Assembly: GCF_000331105.1 (NCBI RefSeq)
Contig: NC_020054.1
Span: forward strand, 3,656,478-3,720,477
From: Fibrella aestuarina BUZ 2
Lineage (GTDB): Bacteria; Bacteroidota; Bacteroidia; Cytophagales; Spirosomataceae
Direction: 5' to 3'
Length of the DNA: 64,000 bases
This document shows, piece after piece, positions 8,728 to 17,042 of the stretch (positions are counted from its first letter, which is position 1; each line of letters opens with the position of its first letter). The translations under genes were made by a program, and so were the position numbers. The notes beneath the pieces are model-generated. The model saw only the letters and a program-made list of their open reading frames with translations, was not told the DNA's origin and ran no database searches.

Positions 8728-10332
8728 CTAGTGGATGGGGTGATCGAGCCGTTCTTCCTCCAGATCGAGCAGGGCCTCTTCTTTCCGAATGACGTCGTCG
8801 TCGAACTCCTGCTTCCGGCGAAATAGCTGCAACGTGCGGCGTTGGGCGGCGATCAGGTCGGTCAGGACGTCGTTGTAGCGGTCGATTTTGCTGGTGTCGC
8901 AGTCGAGCGAGTGCAGGCGTTGGCTCGTCAGCTGTCGGTCGGTTTCGAGCCGATTTTTCAGGTTGTCGATCAGTTCGTTATTCGCAACGTCCTCGTCATA
9001 TTCGGTCGACAGCCGTTTGAGGGCCACGTCGAGGAGTTTTATCCGAATAATCGACTCCTGTTCGTCTTCGGATAGGGGCGAATCAGTGTCTTCGTAACGT
9101 ACCCAGCGAACCACCAGCGGTAGCGTAATGCCTTGAAAGACAAGCGTAATCAGGATGACGACGAAGGTAATGAACAGGATAAGGTTGCGGTGCGGAAAGG
9201 GGGCGCCGTTTGTGAGTGTGAGCGGTACCGACAGCGCCGATGCCAGTGATACTACGCCGCGCATACCGGCCCAGCCCACGATGGTAGGCGCACGCCAACC
9301 CGGATTCGTTTCGGCCACAGCGTTGGGCATAACGCGACCCACCAGCCAGGTGAACCCGGCCGATACGTACGCCCCGAAGATGCGGGTTAGGATCACGACC
9401 AGCGTAATGAGCAGGGCGTAGGCGGTGGCTTCGTAGGGCGAATAGTCCTCCAGCCCGGCGATGATCACGGGCAGTTCCAGCCCGATCAGGATAAAAACGG
9501 CACTGTTGAGCGCAAACACCACCGTGGCCCACATCGAGATACTTTGCAGGCGGGTGCTGTGGTTCAGAATCACGTCGCGCTGATTGGCCATAAACAAGCC
9601 GCCGCTCACCACCGCCATAACCCCGGATACGTGCAGGCGTTCGGCTGCCAGATAGAGCGTATAGGGCAGGATGAAGGTAAGCAAGATGCTGATGCGGATG
9701 GGCGAGGGAATCCAGCGGTGAATGGCGTAGAACACTCCCGCCACCGCCAGCCCGATGCCGATGCCGCCGAAGGTGACCCACAGAAAGCTGACCACGGCCG
9801 TCTGCATGACAAACGTACCGGAGAGCATGGCCGCAAGCGCAAACTGAAACACCGTCAGGCTGGAGGCGTCGTTGATCAGGCTTTCGCCTTCGAGAATGCT
9901 CAACAGCCGCCGGGGTACGTTCACGATCCGCAGCACCGAGGTGGCGGCTACGGCGTCGGGGGGCGACACGATGCCACCCAGCAAAAAGCCCAGTGCGAGT
10001 GTGAAACCGGGGATGAGCGCGCTCGACACGCTCGCCACGGCGAAAGCCGTAAAGATGACCAGCCCGAAGGCCAGCGTGATGATGATGCGGCGCCACCGCC
10101 AGAAGTCGTGCCACGAGGTAAACCAGGCGGCTTCGTAGAGAAGCGGGGGCAGGAAGATCAGAAAGATTAACTCCGATTCGATTTCGATACGCGGTACGCC
10201 CGGCACAAAACTGACCAGGAGACCGCTGATTACCAGGAAGATCGGGTTAGGGATGCGTAGGCGTTGCCCCACCGTTACCACCACCGAAATCAGGACCAAA
10301 AGCGATAAGCAAAGCAGCAGCGTTTGTTGCAT
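8728..10332 (-). CDS. Na+/H+ antiporter, CPA1 family
   Basis: A cation:proton antiporter of 534 residues in the inner membrane. About 12 hydrophobic segments fill residues 1-400, beginning MQQTLLLCLSLLVLISVVVTV. CPA1 hallmarks are FLLGGIVSPPDAVAATSVLR, whose PPDA matches the conserved ion-binding-region motif, and GWAGMRGVVSLASALSVPL in the later membrane part. A hydrophilic tail of about 130 residues is charged and helical (LSEDEQESIIRIKLLDVALK), as in YjcE/NhaP-like members. It converges on the glycoside hydrolase gene (16 bp apart). An imperfect dyad just upstream could be a regulatory site. Na+ versus K+ preference cannot be read from the sequence. Confidence 0.92.
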   Translation of the reverse strand: MQQTLLLCLSLLVLISVVVTVGQRLRIPNPIFLVISGLLVSFVPGVPRIEIESELIFLIFLPPLLYEAAWFTSWHDFWRWRRIIITLAFGLVIFTAFAVASVSSALIPGFTLALGFLLGGIVSPPDAVAATSVLRIVNVPRRLLSILEGESLINDASSLTVFQFALAAMLSGTFVMQTAVVSFLWVTFGGIGIGLAVAGVFYAIHRWIPSPIRISILLTFILPYTLYLAAERLHVSGVMAVVSGGLFMANQRDVILNHSTRLQSISMWATVVFALNSAVFILIGLELPVIIAGLEDYSPYEATAYALLITLVVILTRIFGAYVSAGFTWLVGRVMPNAVAETNPGWRAPTIVGWAGMRGVVSLASALSVPLTLTNGAPFPHRNLILFITFVVILITLVFQGITLPLVVRWVRYEDTDSPLSEDEQESIIRIKLLDVALKRLSTEYDEDVANNELIDNLKNRLETDRQLTSQRLHSLDCDTSKIDRYNDVLTDLIAAQRRTLQLFRRKQEFDDDVIRKEEALLDLEEERLDHPIH

Positions 10333-10340
10333 AGGTGTGT

Positions 10341-10373
10341 GTTAACGACACAGTTCGTGACATGTTCGTTAAC
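10341..10373. promoter_or_regulatory. Dyad GTTAACGA...TCGTTAAC upstream of the antiporter gene
   Basis: Two 8-bp perfect inverted half-sites (10341-10348 and 10366-10373) are separated by 17 bp and sit 9 bases before the antiporter start codon. On the minus strand, CATCTTTG just beyond them resembles the -7 box TAnnTTTG. The arrangement would suit an operator, but the regulator is unknown. Confidence 0.35.
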
Positions 10374-10431
10374 AAAGATGCAGCTTGTTACCGTTTTTTA
10401 AACCCTGATCCGGCCTGCGTATGCCTTCACG

Positions 10432-11409
10432 CTAGCGCATCATCAGCCGGTTCAGCTCGCTTTCCAGTTGGGGAATGGGCATTTTTTGCACGAAATAATA
10501 GTGCCCTCTACCGGCGGCGTTCCAGGTATTGCTACCGTCCTTGGCGCAGACCAGCCGACCCGGTACCAGATCGAAATAGGGTTCGTAGCCATTGATGGCG
10601 GCCAGCACCGCCGTTTCGTCCCAGCTCATGCGCCCGCCCGCATCCTGTTTCGACAGCGGAATGCTGATGGCAAACGCATCTTTGATCGGCGACTGCTGAA
10701 GCGCGGCGTTCTGCACCAGCGGCAGGCCGGTGTGGATGGCGTAGCCGATCTCGAAGCCGCTTAGGTAGATGTCGGTTGGCCAGTCGTTGAAGACCCGTTG
10801 CGACGATACCGGGTCGCGGTCGACGTTGAATTCTTTACCACTCGGAAACCAGCCGGCCATGCTCACCAGCCGCTTCACTTTCTTTCGCACCAGTTCTCGG
10901 CCACTCAGGGGCGAAAACTGGTCTGGTTTTGAGTCGAGCAGATTGGCCATGTTGGTCAGGAACCCCACGGTGCAGATCGTCACGCTGCCGTCGGGCTGCT
11001 TGGCCAGCAGGCGGCGGTAGAGCGTCAGGGCATCGTCGGCCTGTGCGTTGCTGACTAGGTCGTGCGGATATCGGGCTACCAGCACCGAATCCCACTTTTG
11101 CGAAGCGGTCAGGTTCACGGCCCGGCCCCGCACCACGCCGATAGGCAGGTTGGGGCGTTTGCAATACGTGTTGATCACGTCGAGCACGGCCGCAATGTAG
11201 GGCGACTGGTTGGAGGCTACCGTAGCCAGGATGTTCACCCGCCCCGAATCGGCCAGGGTATGCAGGATCGCCATTGCACCCACATCGTCGTAATCAGGGC
11301 CGATGTCGGTGTCGAAAATCAGGTTAACGGGGGCTTGGGTCGGTTGGCGTTGTGCTAGTAGCGGCAGGCTGAGCAGCAAGGCCACCAGACAGCTAATCAG
11401 GTAGTTCAT
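10432..11409 (-). CDS. Secreted inosine-uridine-type nucleoside hydrolase
   Basis: A ribonucleoside hydrolase that splits the N-glycosidic bond of nucleosides. The family's calcium- and ribose-binding motif appears as FDTDIGPDYDDVGAMAIL near residues 32-49, here DTDIGPDYDD instead of the common DTDPGxDDA. Other typical segments are ATVASNQSPYIAAVLDVINTY and ICTVGFLTNMANLL. The 325 residues match the family. A signal peptide, MNYLISCLVALLLSLPLLAQ, puts it in the periplasm, suggesting salvage of extracellular nucleosides. It is transcribed away from corA with a gap of about 330 bp. Base specificity cannot be predicted. Confidence 0.9.
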   Translation of the reverse strand: MNYLISCLVALLLSLPLLAQRQPTQAPVNLIFDTDIGPDYDDVGAMAILHTLADSGRVNILATVASNQSPYIAAVLDVINTYCKRPNLPIGVVRGRAVNLTASQKWDSVLVARYPHDLVSNAQADDALTLYRRLLAKQPDGSVTICTVGFLTNMANLLDSKPDQFSPLSGRELVRKKVKRLVSMAGWFPSGKEFNVDRDPVSSQRVFNDWPTDIYLSGFEIGYAIHTGLPLVQNAALQQSPIKDAFAISIPLSKQDAGGRMSWDETAVLAAINGYEPYFDLVPGRLVCAKDGSNTWNAAGRGHYYFVQKMPIPQLESELNRLMMR

Positions 11410-11735
11410 AACTTTTGGAAAGGAACGAGTAGGTGGTGTATCGAAAAATCGATGGCTACAGGCAAAAGGGCCGATGACTCAGGCGGTTACTTACCGGGCG
11501 GCCGTCAGCTGGGTCATTTTGGGCTGATCTTTCCTCGACATCGCAGTGAAAAAGGCGACTAACGAGCCGGACAACAGGGTTTTTGGCTAAACGTTTAGTG
11601 CCACTGAGGCCCGTTTCTGCGTTTCATAGGCAGCCGTAGCCCGGAATGATCACCCTCGCTCAACCGGGTTCCTACCAAATTAGCGTTTACCTTTAATCGC
11701 AGACGGTGCATACCGTCGTGTTTCGCCTAGCAGTA
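11410..11735. other. Divergent intergenic region, nucleoside hydrolase / corA
   Basis: About 326 bp without a gene. It contains a perfect 12-bp palindrome CTAAACGTTTAG (11587-11598), which could be an operator, and near corA a -7-like TACCTTTA around 11691-11698. No other structure was recognised. Confidence 0.5.
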
Positions 11736-12830
11736 ATGGCTCGTCGTCGTTATAAAGTATCGAAAAAGCCGGTGGGCACGTCGCCGGGTACGTTGACCTA
11801 CGTAGGTCAGGAAATCAAGCATGAAACAAAAGTTAAACGGATCGAGTATAACGAGGTCGACTACAACGTCGATGAGTCGAGTCGGCTGAGTGCCTGTCAA
11901 TTACCCCATAACGAAGCGCCGCACGTGCTCTGGATCGACGTCGATGGCATTCACGAAGCGCCGGTGGTGGCTAAACTGGGGCAGCAGTTCCGGCTGCATC
12001 CGCTCCTGCTCGAAGACGTGATGAACACCGAGCAAAAGCCTAAAATCGATCTGTACGACGATCATCGGGTGAGCGCGCCGGTGGTGTACGTGACCATGAA
12101 AATGCTGCACCCCAACCCGCGGCGGCAGGAGATCGATCCTGAGCACGTCAGTTTCGTGTTGGGGGCCAATTACCTGATTTCGTTTCAGGAAGAGCGGACT
12201 AATGATATTTTTAAGCCCGTGCTGGACCGGATTCAGGCCTCGTCGGGCAAAACGCGCCGCAATGGGGCCGATTACCTGCTCTATGCCCTGATGGACCTGA
12301 TTGTGGACTCGTACTTTGTGGTGGTGGAACGGCTGGGCGAAAAGCTCGACGACGTGGAAGACCGCATCATCCGCGACGTAGCCGGGCGCGATACGTTGGC
12401 TATTCTCTACGCGTTGAAACGGGAAATGACCTTCATGCGCCGCCACGTGCAGCCACTCCGCGACATTCTGGGTACGTTGCTACGCGAAGAAACGCCACTG
12501 GTGCACCCGCCGACGTTGCCGTTTCTGCGCGACCTGCTCGACCACGTCAACCAGATCATCGAGACCATCGATTCTTACCGTGAACTCATCCCCGGCCTGC
12601 TCGACGTGTACCTCTCCACGACCAGCAACCGCATGAATTCGGTGATGAAAACGCTCACGATCGTGTCGGCCATCTTTATTCCGCTCACCTTCATCGCGGG
12701 TATCTACGGCATGAATTTCGACAACATGCCCGAACTCCACACCCGGACCGGCTACTTCTGGGTCATGGGTATCATGGTCGCTATCGCGGCCGGCGAAATC
12801 ATCTATTTCAAGCGCCGGGGCTGGATGTGA
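11736..12830 (+). CDS. corA: Magnesium/cobalt transporter CorA
   Basis: A homopentameric divalent-cation channel of the inner membrane. The C-terminal hallmark is present: two membrane helices flanking the signature in FIAGIYGMNFDNMPELHTR, where YGMNF is the selectivity motif. The large cytoplasmic N-domain (about 290 residues) includes typical segments such as LLEDVMNTEQKPKIDLYDD and RRHVQPLRDILGTLLREE. I start at the ATG at 11736 (MARRRYKVSKK), giving 364 residues; a GTG at 11706 would add ten residues with no similarity. Mg2+ is the likely main substrate. It stands alone, and a palindromic element with an inner terminator follows directly. Confidence 0.95.
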   Translation: MARRRYKVSKKPVGTSPGTLTYVGQEIKHETKVKRIEYNEVDYNVDESSRLSACQLPHNEAPHVLWIDVDGIHEAPVVAKLGQQFRLHPLLLEDVMNTEQKPKIDLYDDHRVSAPVVYVTMKMLHPNPRRQEIDPEHVSFVLGANYLISFQEERTNDIFKPVLDRIQASSGKTRRNGADYLLYALMDLIVDSYFVVVERLGEKLDDVEDRIIRDVAGRDTLAILYALKREMTFMRRHVQPLRDILGTLLREETPLVHPPTLPFLRDLLDHVNQIIETIDSYRELIPGLLDVYLSTTSNRMNSVMKTLTIVSAIFIPLTFIAGIYGMNFDNMPELHTRTGYFWVMGIMVAIAAGEIIYFKRRGWM

Positions 12831-12835
12831 AGCGA

Positions 12836-13012
12836 AATGAACAATGTACAATGAAGCATGTATAATGAGCGATGAACGGTATGGTTAGAGTAGCTACTTG
12901 TCAGTGGCTTATGTTGTGTATCAACCCTATACGGTTTTGGAAACCGTATAGGGTTGAGGTGGGCTGTACGCATCACCCATTATACACGATCCATCGTTCA
13001 TTATTCATTAAC
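12836..13012. repeat. AT-rich palindromic element, copy b, enclosing a terminator
   Basis: The left arm (12836-12878, with AATGTACAATG and TGTATAATGAGCGATGAAC) is imperfectly complementary to the right arm (12970-13012, with CATTATACACGAT and TTCATTATTCATTA). Between the arms sits a separate perfect 16-bp hairpin (12922-12956). Composition and words match the elements at 1875 and 57843. It fills the corA-murF gap. Confidence 0.65.
12922..12956. terminator. 16-bp perfect hairpin after corA
   Basis: The arm CAACCCTATACGGTTT is repeated exactly in reverse complement around a TGG loop. It lies 90 bp after the corA stop and inside a larger palindromic element. It is probably a transcription terminator, although no T-run follows. 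Confidence 0.65.
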
Positions 13013-13020
13013 TTTCCCCC

Positions 13021-15489
13021 GTGTCTCATTCGTTAAATCCTTTCTGGCTAACCGACTCGCGGCAGGTGATGGTGCCGGAGCAGAGTGTTTTTTTCGCCAT
13101 TCGCGGTGCGCACCACGACGGGCATCACTACATCGGCGATCTGTATGCGCAGGGTGTGCGGCAGTTTGTGGTGGAGCAGCGCCCCACCGACGCCGATACG
13201 CAATTTGTCGATGCTGAGTTCATCCAAGTGCCCAACACGCTGACGTACCTGCAAGAGGCCGCCGCCGCGCACCGCGCCCGTTTTTCGGTGCCGGTCATCG
13301 GGATAACGGGCAGCAATGGCAAAACCATCGTGAAAGAATGGCTGACTCAGTTGCTAACGCCCACGTATACCATCGTCCGCAGTCCCAAAAGCTACAATTC
13401 GCAGGTGGGGGTGCCGCTGTCGGTGCGGCAACTCAACGAGCAGCACACGCTGGCCATTTTTGAAGCGGGGATGTCGAAACCCCACGAGATGGCCGCGCTG
13501 GAACCGATCATTCGGCCCACGATTGGGCTGTTTACGAACATCGGCACAGCCCACGACGAAGGCTTCAAAACCCGTAAACAGAAGATCGCCGAGAAGCTGC
13601 GCCTATTCGTGCGGGCCGACACGCTGCTCTACTCGCTCGATTATACCGATGTGGCCGACGAAATCGATATTTTGATCCGGGCCGTTAACCCCCGTTGTCG
13701 GCTGATTGGCTGGTCGGCGCAGCATAACCCCGCGGCAACGTACCTGACTCATGTTCAGGGCGATGTGTTGCAACTGACTGATCGAGTTGATAACCGCTGG
13801 ACCGTGCCGTTGCCCTTTACCGACGCCGCCTCAGTCGAGAACCTGACCCATTGCCTGGTTACGCTCCTGACCCTGGGTGTGACCGATAATGCCGAGATCA
13901 ACCGCCGGGTGGCCCGCCTGCGCCCCGTGTCGATGCGCCTGGAATTGAAGGAGGGCATCAACAACAGTGTGCTGATCGACGATTCGTATAACAACGATGT
14001 GGCCGGGTTACGGCTGGCGCTCGATTTTCAGAAACAGCAAAGTAACCGCGACCACAAAACCGTCATTCTGTCCGACGTGCTCCAATCGGGGCAGGACGAA
14101 GCCGACCTGTACGCTTTCATTGCCCGGCTGCTAGCCGAACAGGGTGTGACGCAGTTGATCGGGATTGGGCCGGTCATTGGGCGCAACCGCGCGCTGTTTG
14201 CCCCGAATAGCCTGTTCTACCCAACCACCGACGCGTTCCTGGCCGATTTGCCCAACCGCCTGGCCCGCGAACTGCGCGAGAGCGTGGTTCTAGTGAAAGG
14301 GGCGCGGTCGTTTTCGTTTGAGCGTATCGTCGACCGGCTACAGCGGAAAGTACACGGTACGGTGCTGCGCATCGACCTCGACGCGCTGACCCACAACCTG
14401 AATTATTACCGCGAAAAAATTGGGCAGCAGACCAAAATTATGGTGATGGTAAAGGCCTTTGCCTACGGGAGTGGTAGCGCCGAAGTGGCGCGGCTGTTGC
14501 AGTTTCATCAGGTCGATTGGCTGGCCGTGGCTTATACGGATGAAGGCGTTTTTCTGCGCGAGCAAGGCATCACGTTGCCCATTATGGTGATGAACCCCAC
14601 CGCCGAAACCTTCCAGACCCTCCTCGATTACGGGCTCGAACCCGAAATTTATTCCATGCGCCTGCTACAGGCCTGGGGGGATTTTGTAGCGCGCGTGGGG
14701 CAGGGGGATGAAACGACTCGCTCCCCGAGCCCCGAGCCCCCCGCCCCCTGCCCCCTGCATCTGAAAATCGACACGGGTATGCATCGGCTGGGCTTTCTGG
14801 CCGACCAAATGGCCGACGTGGTAACGTACCTGAAAGCGCAGCCCGCGCTTCGGGTGGCCACGGTGTTTAGTCATCTGGTGGGGGCCGATGAAGCCCAGTT
14901 CAATAGCTTCTCCCAGCAGCAGTTCGAGACCTTCGGGCGGGCCGTGGCGGTGCTCGAAGCCGGGTTGGGGTATCGGCCCGTGCGGCATTTGCTCAACTCG
15001 GCAGGCATTGTGCGGTTTCCTGACTATCGCCTTGACATGGTGCGGCTGGGCATTGGCCTGTATGGCGTCGAGAGTAGTCAGCTGGAGCGGGAACGTGTGC
15101 GACCGGTGGGTACGTTGACGACCACCATCAGCCAGATCAAAACGGTGCCGAAAGGCGAGAGCGTCGGCTACAGTCGCCGGGGTGTGCTTGACCACGAGGC
15201 CCGCATTGCGACGCTCGCTATCGGCTATGCCGATGGCTACGACCGGCGGCTGGGTAACGGGGTTGGTGAAGTCTGGGTCAACGGGCAGTTGTGCCCTACC
15301 GTCGGGAATGTCTGCATGGACATGACGATGATTGACGTAACAAACGCGACGGCCGACGAAGGCGACGAGGTTGAGGTATTTGGCCCCCACGTAACGGTAT
15401 CAGAACTGGCCCGGCGCCTGAAGACCATTCCTTATGAAGTCATGACGAATGTGAGCGAACGGGTCAAGCGCGTTTTCTACGCGGGGTAG
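13021..15489 (+). CDS. Bifunctional MurF (tripeptide:D-Ala-D-Ala ligase) / alanine racemase
   Basis: A fusion of two peptidoglycan-precursor enzymes, known in Bacteroidota. Residues 1 to about 440 are MurF: ATP loop GITGSNGKT (94-102), FEAGMSKPHEMAAL, TNIGTAHDEGF and DDSYNNDVAGLRLAL. Residues about 450-822 are alanine racemase: RIDLDALTHNL, the PLP lysine K478 in MVKAFAYGSGS, KIDTGMHRLGF, and the C-terminal catalytic region VGYSRRG with GNVCMDMTMIDVT. The racemase makes the D-Ala used for the dipeptide that MurF attaches. In some Bacteroidota fusions the MurF half is reported as degenerate, but here its ATP loop looks intact. The start is GTG at 13021, as no upstream ATG is in frame. Oddity: residues 559-579 are a Pro-rich insert encoded by a GC-rich palindrome. 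Confidence 0.93.
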   Translation: MSHSLNPFWLTDSRQVMVPEQSVFFAIRGAHHDGHHYIGDLYAQGVRQFVVEQRPTDADTQFVDAEFIQVPNTLTYLQEAAAAHRARFSVPVIGITGSNGKTIVKEWLTQLLTPTYTIVRSPKSYNSQVGVPLSVRQLNEQHTLAIFEAGMSKPHEMAALEPIIRPTIGLFTNIGTAHDEGFKTRKQKIAEKLRLFVRADTLLYSLDYTDVADEIDILIRAVNPRCRLIGWSAQHNPAATYLTHVQGDVLQLTDRVDNRWTVPLPFTDAASVENLTHCLVTLLTLGVTDNAEINRRVARLRPVSMRLELKEGINNSVLIDDSYNNDVAGLRLALDFQKQQSNRDHKTVILSDVLQSGQDEADLYAFIARLLAEQGVTQLIGIGPVIGRNRALFAPNSLFYPTTDAFLADLPNRLARELRESVVLVKGARSFSFERIVDRLQRKVHGTVLRIDLDALTHNLNYYREKIGQQTKIMVMVKAFAYGSGSAEVARLLQFHQVDWLAVAYTDEGVFLREQGITLPIMVMNPTAETFQTLLDYGLEPEIYSMRLLQAWGDFVARVGQGDETTRSPSPEPPAPCPLHLKIDTGMHRLGFLADQMADVVTYLKAQPALRVATVFSHLVGADEAQFNSFSQQQFETFGRAVAVLEAGLGYRPVRHLLNSAGIVRFPDYRLDMVRLGIGLYGVESSQLERERVRPVGTLTTTISQIKTVPKGESVGYSRRGVLDHEARIATLAIGYADGYDRRLGNGVGEVWVNGQLCPTVGNVCMDMTMIDVTNATADEGDEVEVFGPHVTVSELARRLKTIPYEVMTNVSERVKRVFYAG
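14697..14758 (+). repeat. GC-rich palindromic insert inside the racemase coding region
   Basis: GGGGCAGGGGG (14697-14707) is complementary to CCCCCTGCCCC (14744-14754). Between them lie near-repeats of CCCCGAG, and the right side reads as CCCCCTG heptamers. The stretch is in frame and adds about 20 residues (GQGDETTRSPSPEPPAPC) between two conserved racemase segments, with a base composition unlike its surroundings. Confidence 0.65.
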
Positions 15490-15522
15490 GGAAAGACCGT
15501 GGCTCAATGACCAAAAACCAAG

Positions 15523-15603
15523 CGGTCCGTCGCGGCGGGTCCAACGCTGATGGTGCACCAATACCTGTGCGCCAGCTACCATTGGACCCGCAGCGGCGGA
15601 CCG
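15523..15603. terminator. Imperfect 22-bp inverted repeat between convergent genes
   Basis: The arms 15523-15544 and about 15582-15603 pair with two mismatches, with a loop of about 38 nt that can itself fold partly. It lies between the convergent murF-alr and trxA genes, so it may stop transcription in both directions. Confidence 0.6.
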
Positions 15604-15637
15604 CCTGGATTGCAGACCTTGAACAAGGCCTTTTACT

Positions 15638-15970
15638 CTATGCGATTTGTGCTTTCAGCTTCTGTTCGAGTACTGATTTGGGCACAGCGCCAATCACCTT
15701 ATCGACCATCTGACCGTTTTTAAACACCATCAGCGTCGGGATGCTCCGGATACCGAACTGAGCCGGTACCTGTGAATGCTGGTCGACGTCCATCTTGGCG
15801 ATAACCGCCTGACCGTCATATTCGTCGGCGAGTTGTTCAACAACGGGACCGATCATTTTACACGGTCCACACCATTCAGCCCAGAAATCGACCAGAACAG
15901 GTTTATCAGAATTAATCAGCTCATTGAAATTAGCGTCGGTGGCTTCAATAGCCCGTGATCCAAGTGCCAT
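15638..15970 (-). CDS. trxA: Thioredoxin
   Basis: A disulfide reductant of 110 residues acting in the cytoplasm. The active site is WAEWCGPCKMIGP, with cysteines C34 and C37. The cis-proline segment RSIPTLMVFKNGQ and the C-terminal VIGAVPKSVLEQKL are standard. There is no signal peptide. The matching reductase (trxB) is at 54795-55805. The gene is monocistronic, and its upstream region carries a 28-bp direct repeat. Confidence 0.96.
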   Translation of the reverse strand: MALGSRAIEATDANFNELINSDKPVLVDFWAEWCGPCKMIGPVVEQLADEYDGQAVIAKMDVDQHSQVPAQFGIRSIPTLMVFKNGQMVDKVIGAVPKSVLEQKLKAQIA

Positions 15971-16026
15971 AATGGTAAGTGTTATGTCGTTGACATTGAT
16001 TCATCGAAATAAACAGATGCATGGGG

Positions 16027-16118
16027 GTTTAGTTCCAGAAGGCCATGCGGGGAGTTGCCTGACAGCCTCGCCGTGCGTAAGTTGACCGCGGTTTAGTTCC
16101 AGAAGGCCATGCGGGGAG
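16027..16118. repeat. 28-bp perfect direct repeat (two copies)
   Basis: The copies are 16027-16054 and 16091-16118, with a 64-bp period. Each reads, on the minus strand, an ATGGCCTTCTGGAACTAA micro-frame (MAFWN). They lie between the SDR gene (stop at 16142) and the trxA start (15970), both on the minus strand. Copy two is also flanked by GCGGTTTA/TAAACCGC inverted bases. Only two copies are present, so it is not a CRISPR array. Confidence 0.7.
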
Positions 16119-16141
16119 GGGGTAAACCGCAAACCTGTTTC

Positions 16142-16846
16142 CTACCAGTCGATCTCGCGCTTGTTCTGCCAGAACTTGCCGGTTTCTGAACGGGGGGCTT
16201 CCGTTGCCAGCCAGACAATGTCAGCGGCCCCGTCCTCGACCGACAGCGGGGCGTTGCGGCCACCCATATCGGTACGTACCCAGCCGGGCGAAACCGAGTT
16301 GACGGCGATACCCGGCAGGGCACCGGCAAATTGGCGGGTCACCGCGTTGAGCGCCGTTTTCGAGATGCTGTAGGCCGGGGAGTACGCCCGCATCGTTTTC
16401 AGCGAGCCCAGTTCACTCGACACGTTCAGAATGCGGGGGGCGTGGCTTTTTTGCAGGAAAGGCAAAAAGTCCTGAATCACCATGATCGGCCCCGTCACGT
16501 TGGTCGTGAGCGTTCGGTTGAGCAACTCCACATTCAGTTTCAGAATATCTTCGCCGTGATCGTCCAGCACGCCCGCATTGTTGATGAGCAGGTCAAGATG
16601 GTCCGCTTTTTGCGAGAACGTACCTGCCGCCTGTTTGATGCTTAGCGGATCGGTCACGTCGAGTTGAATGAAGGTAGCCTCAAAGCCCCGATCGCAGAGT
16701 TGCTGGGCGGCGTGCTTTCCTTTGTTTATATCGCGGGAGCCCACGAAAACGGCATAGCCGAGTTTAGCCAGCTGACGGGCGATTTCGAAGCCAATGCCTT
16801 TGTTTGCGCCGGTGATGAGGGCTGTTTTTGGGTGTTCGGTTGTCAT
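16142..16846 (-). CDS. SDR-family NAD(P)-dependent oxidoreductase
   Basis: A classical short-chain dehydrogenase of 234 residues. The cofactor motif TGANKGIGFEIA lies at 12-23, NNAG is at LLINNAGVLDD, the catalytic Ser is in ILNVSSELGS, and the Tyr-Lys pair is in YSPAYSISKTALNA. The C-terminus VNSVSPGWVRTDMGGRNAPL is typical of carbonyl-reductase-like members. The substrate cannot be inferred, and NADPH use is suggested only weakly by residues such as SRD after beta-2. It stands alone upstream of trxA on the same strand. Confidence 0.92.
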   Translation of the reverse strand: MTTEHPKTALITGANKGIGFEIARQLAKLGYAVFVGSRDINKGKHAAQQLCDRGFEATFIQLDVTDPLSIKQAAGTFSQKADHLDLLINNAGVLDDHGEDILKLNVELLNRTLTTNVTGPIMVIQDFLPFLQKSHAPRILNVSSELGSLKTMRAYSPAYSISKTALNAVTRQFAGALPGIAVNSVSPGWVRTDMGGRNAPLSVEDGAADIVWLATEAPRSETGKFWQNKREIDW

Positions 16847-17042
16847 AACGAGCGAGCAGTGTTAGTCGATAAAGTCAGATTAAGCTTGCTTTGTTTATGT
16901 AAGTGCGCGTTGGTATGCTCCCGTTTCCCGTAAATTTAGCCGTTACCTCAAATGAAGTAGTAAGTAAATAAACTGCCCAACAACTTTGCTCATTGACGTA
17001 CACGTTCTTCCACAACTTCGATACATAAAACCACGTCGCCCT

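Noticed and set aside
9083..10114. Open frame of 343 codons overlapping the antiporter gene on the same strand
   Set aside because: Its Arg/His/Ala-rich translation has no family character, while the overlapping frame has clear CPA1 membrane helices and motifs.
14665..15390. Long open frame of 241 codons on the minus strand within the racemase gene
   Set aside because: It lies wholly inside the well-supported MurF-Alr coding region, has no recognisable motif, and is an effect of the high GC content.
16027..16118. Possible CRISPR-like repeat
   Set aside because: Only two 28-bp copies with one spacer of 36 bp, no cas genes, and one copy contributes to a local inverted repeat.
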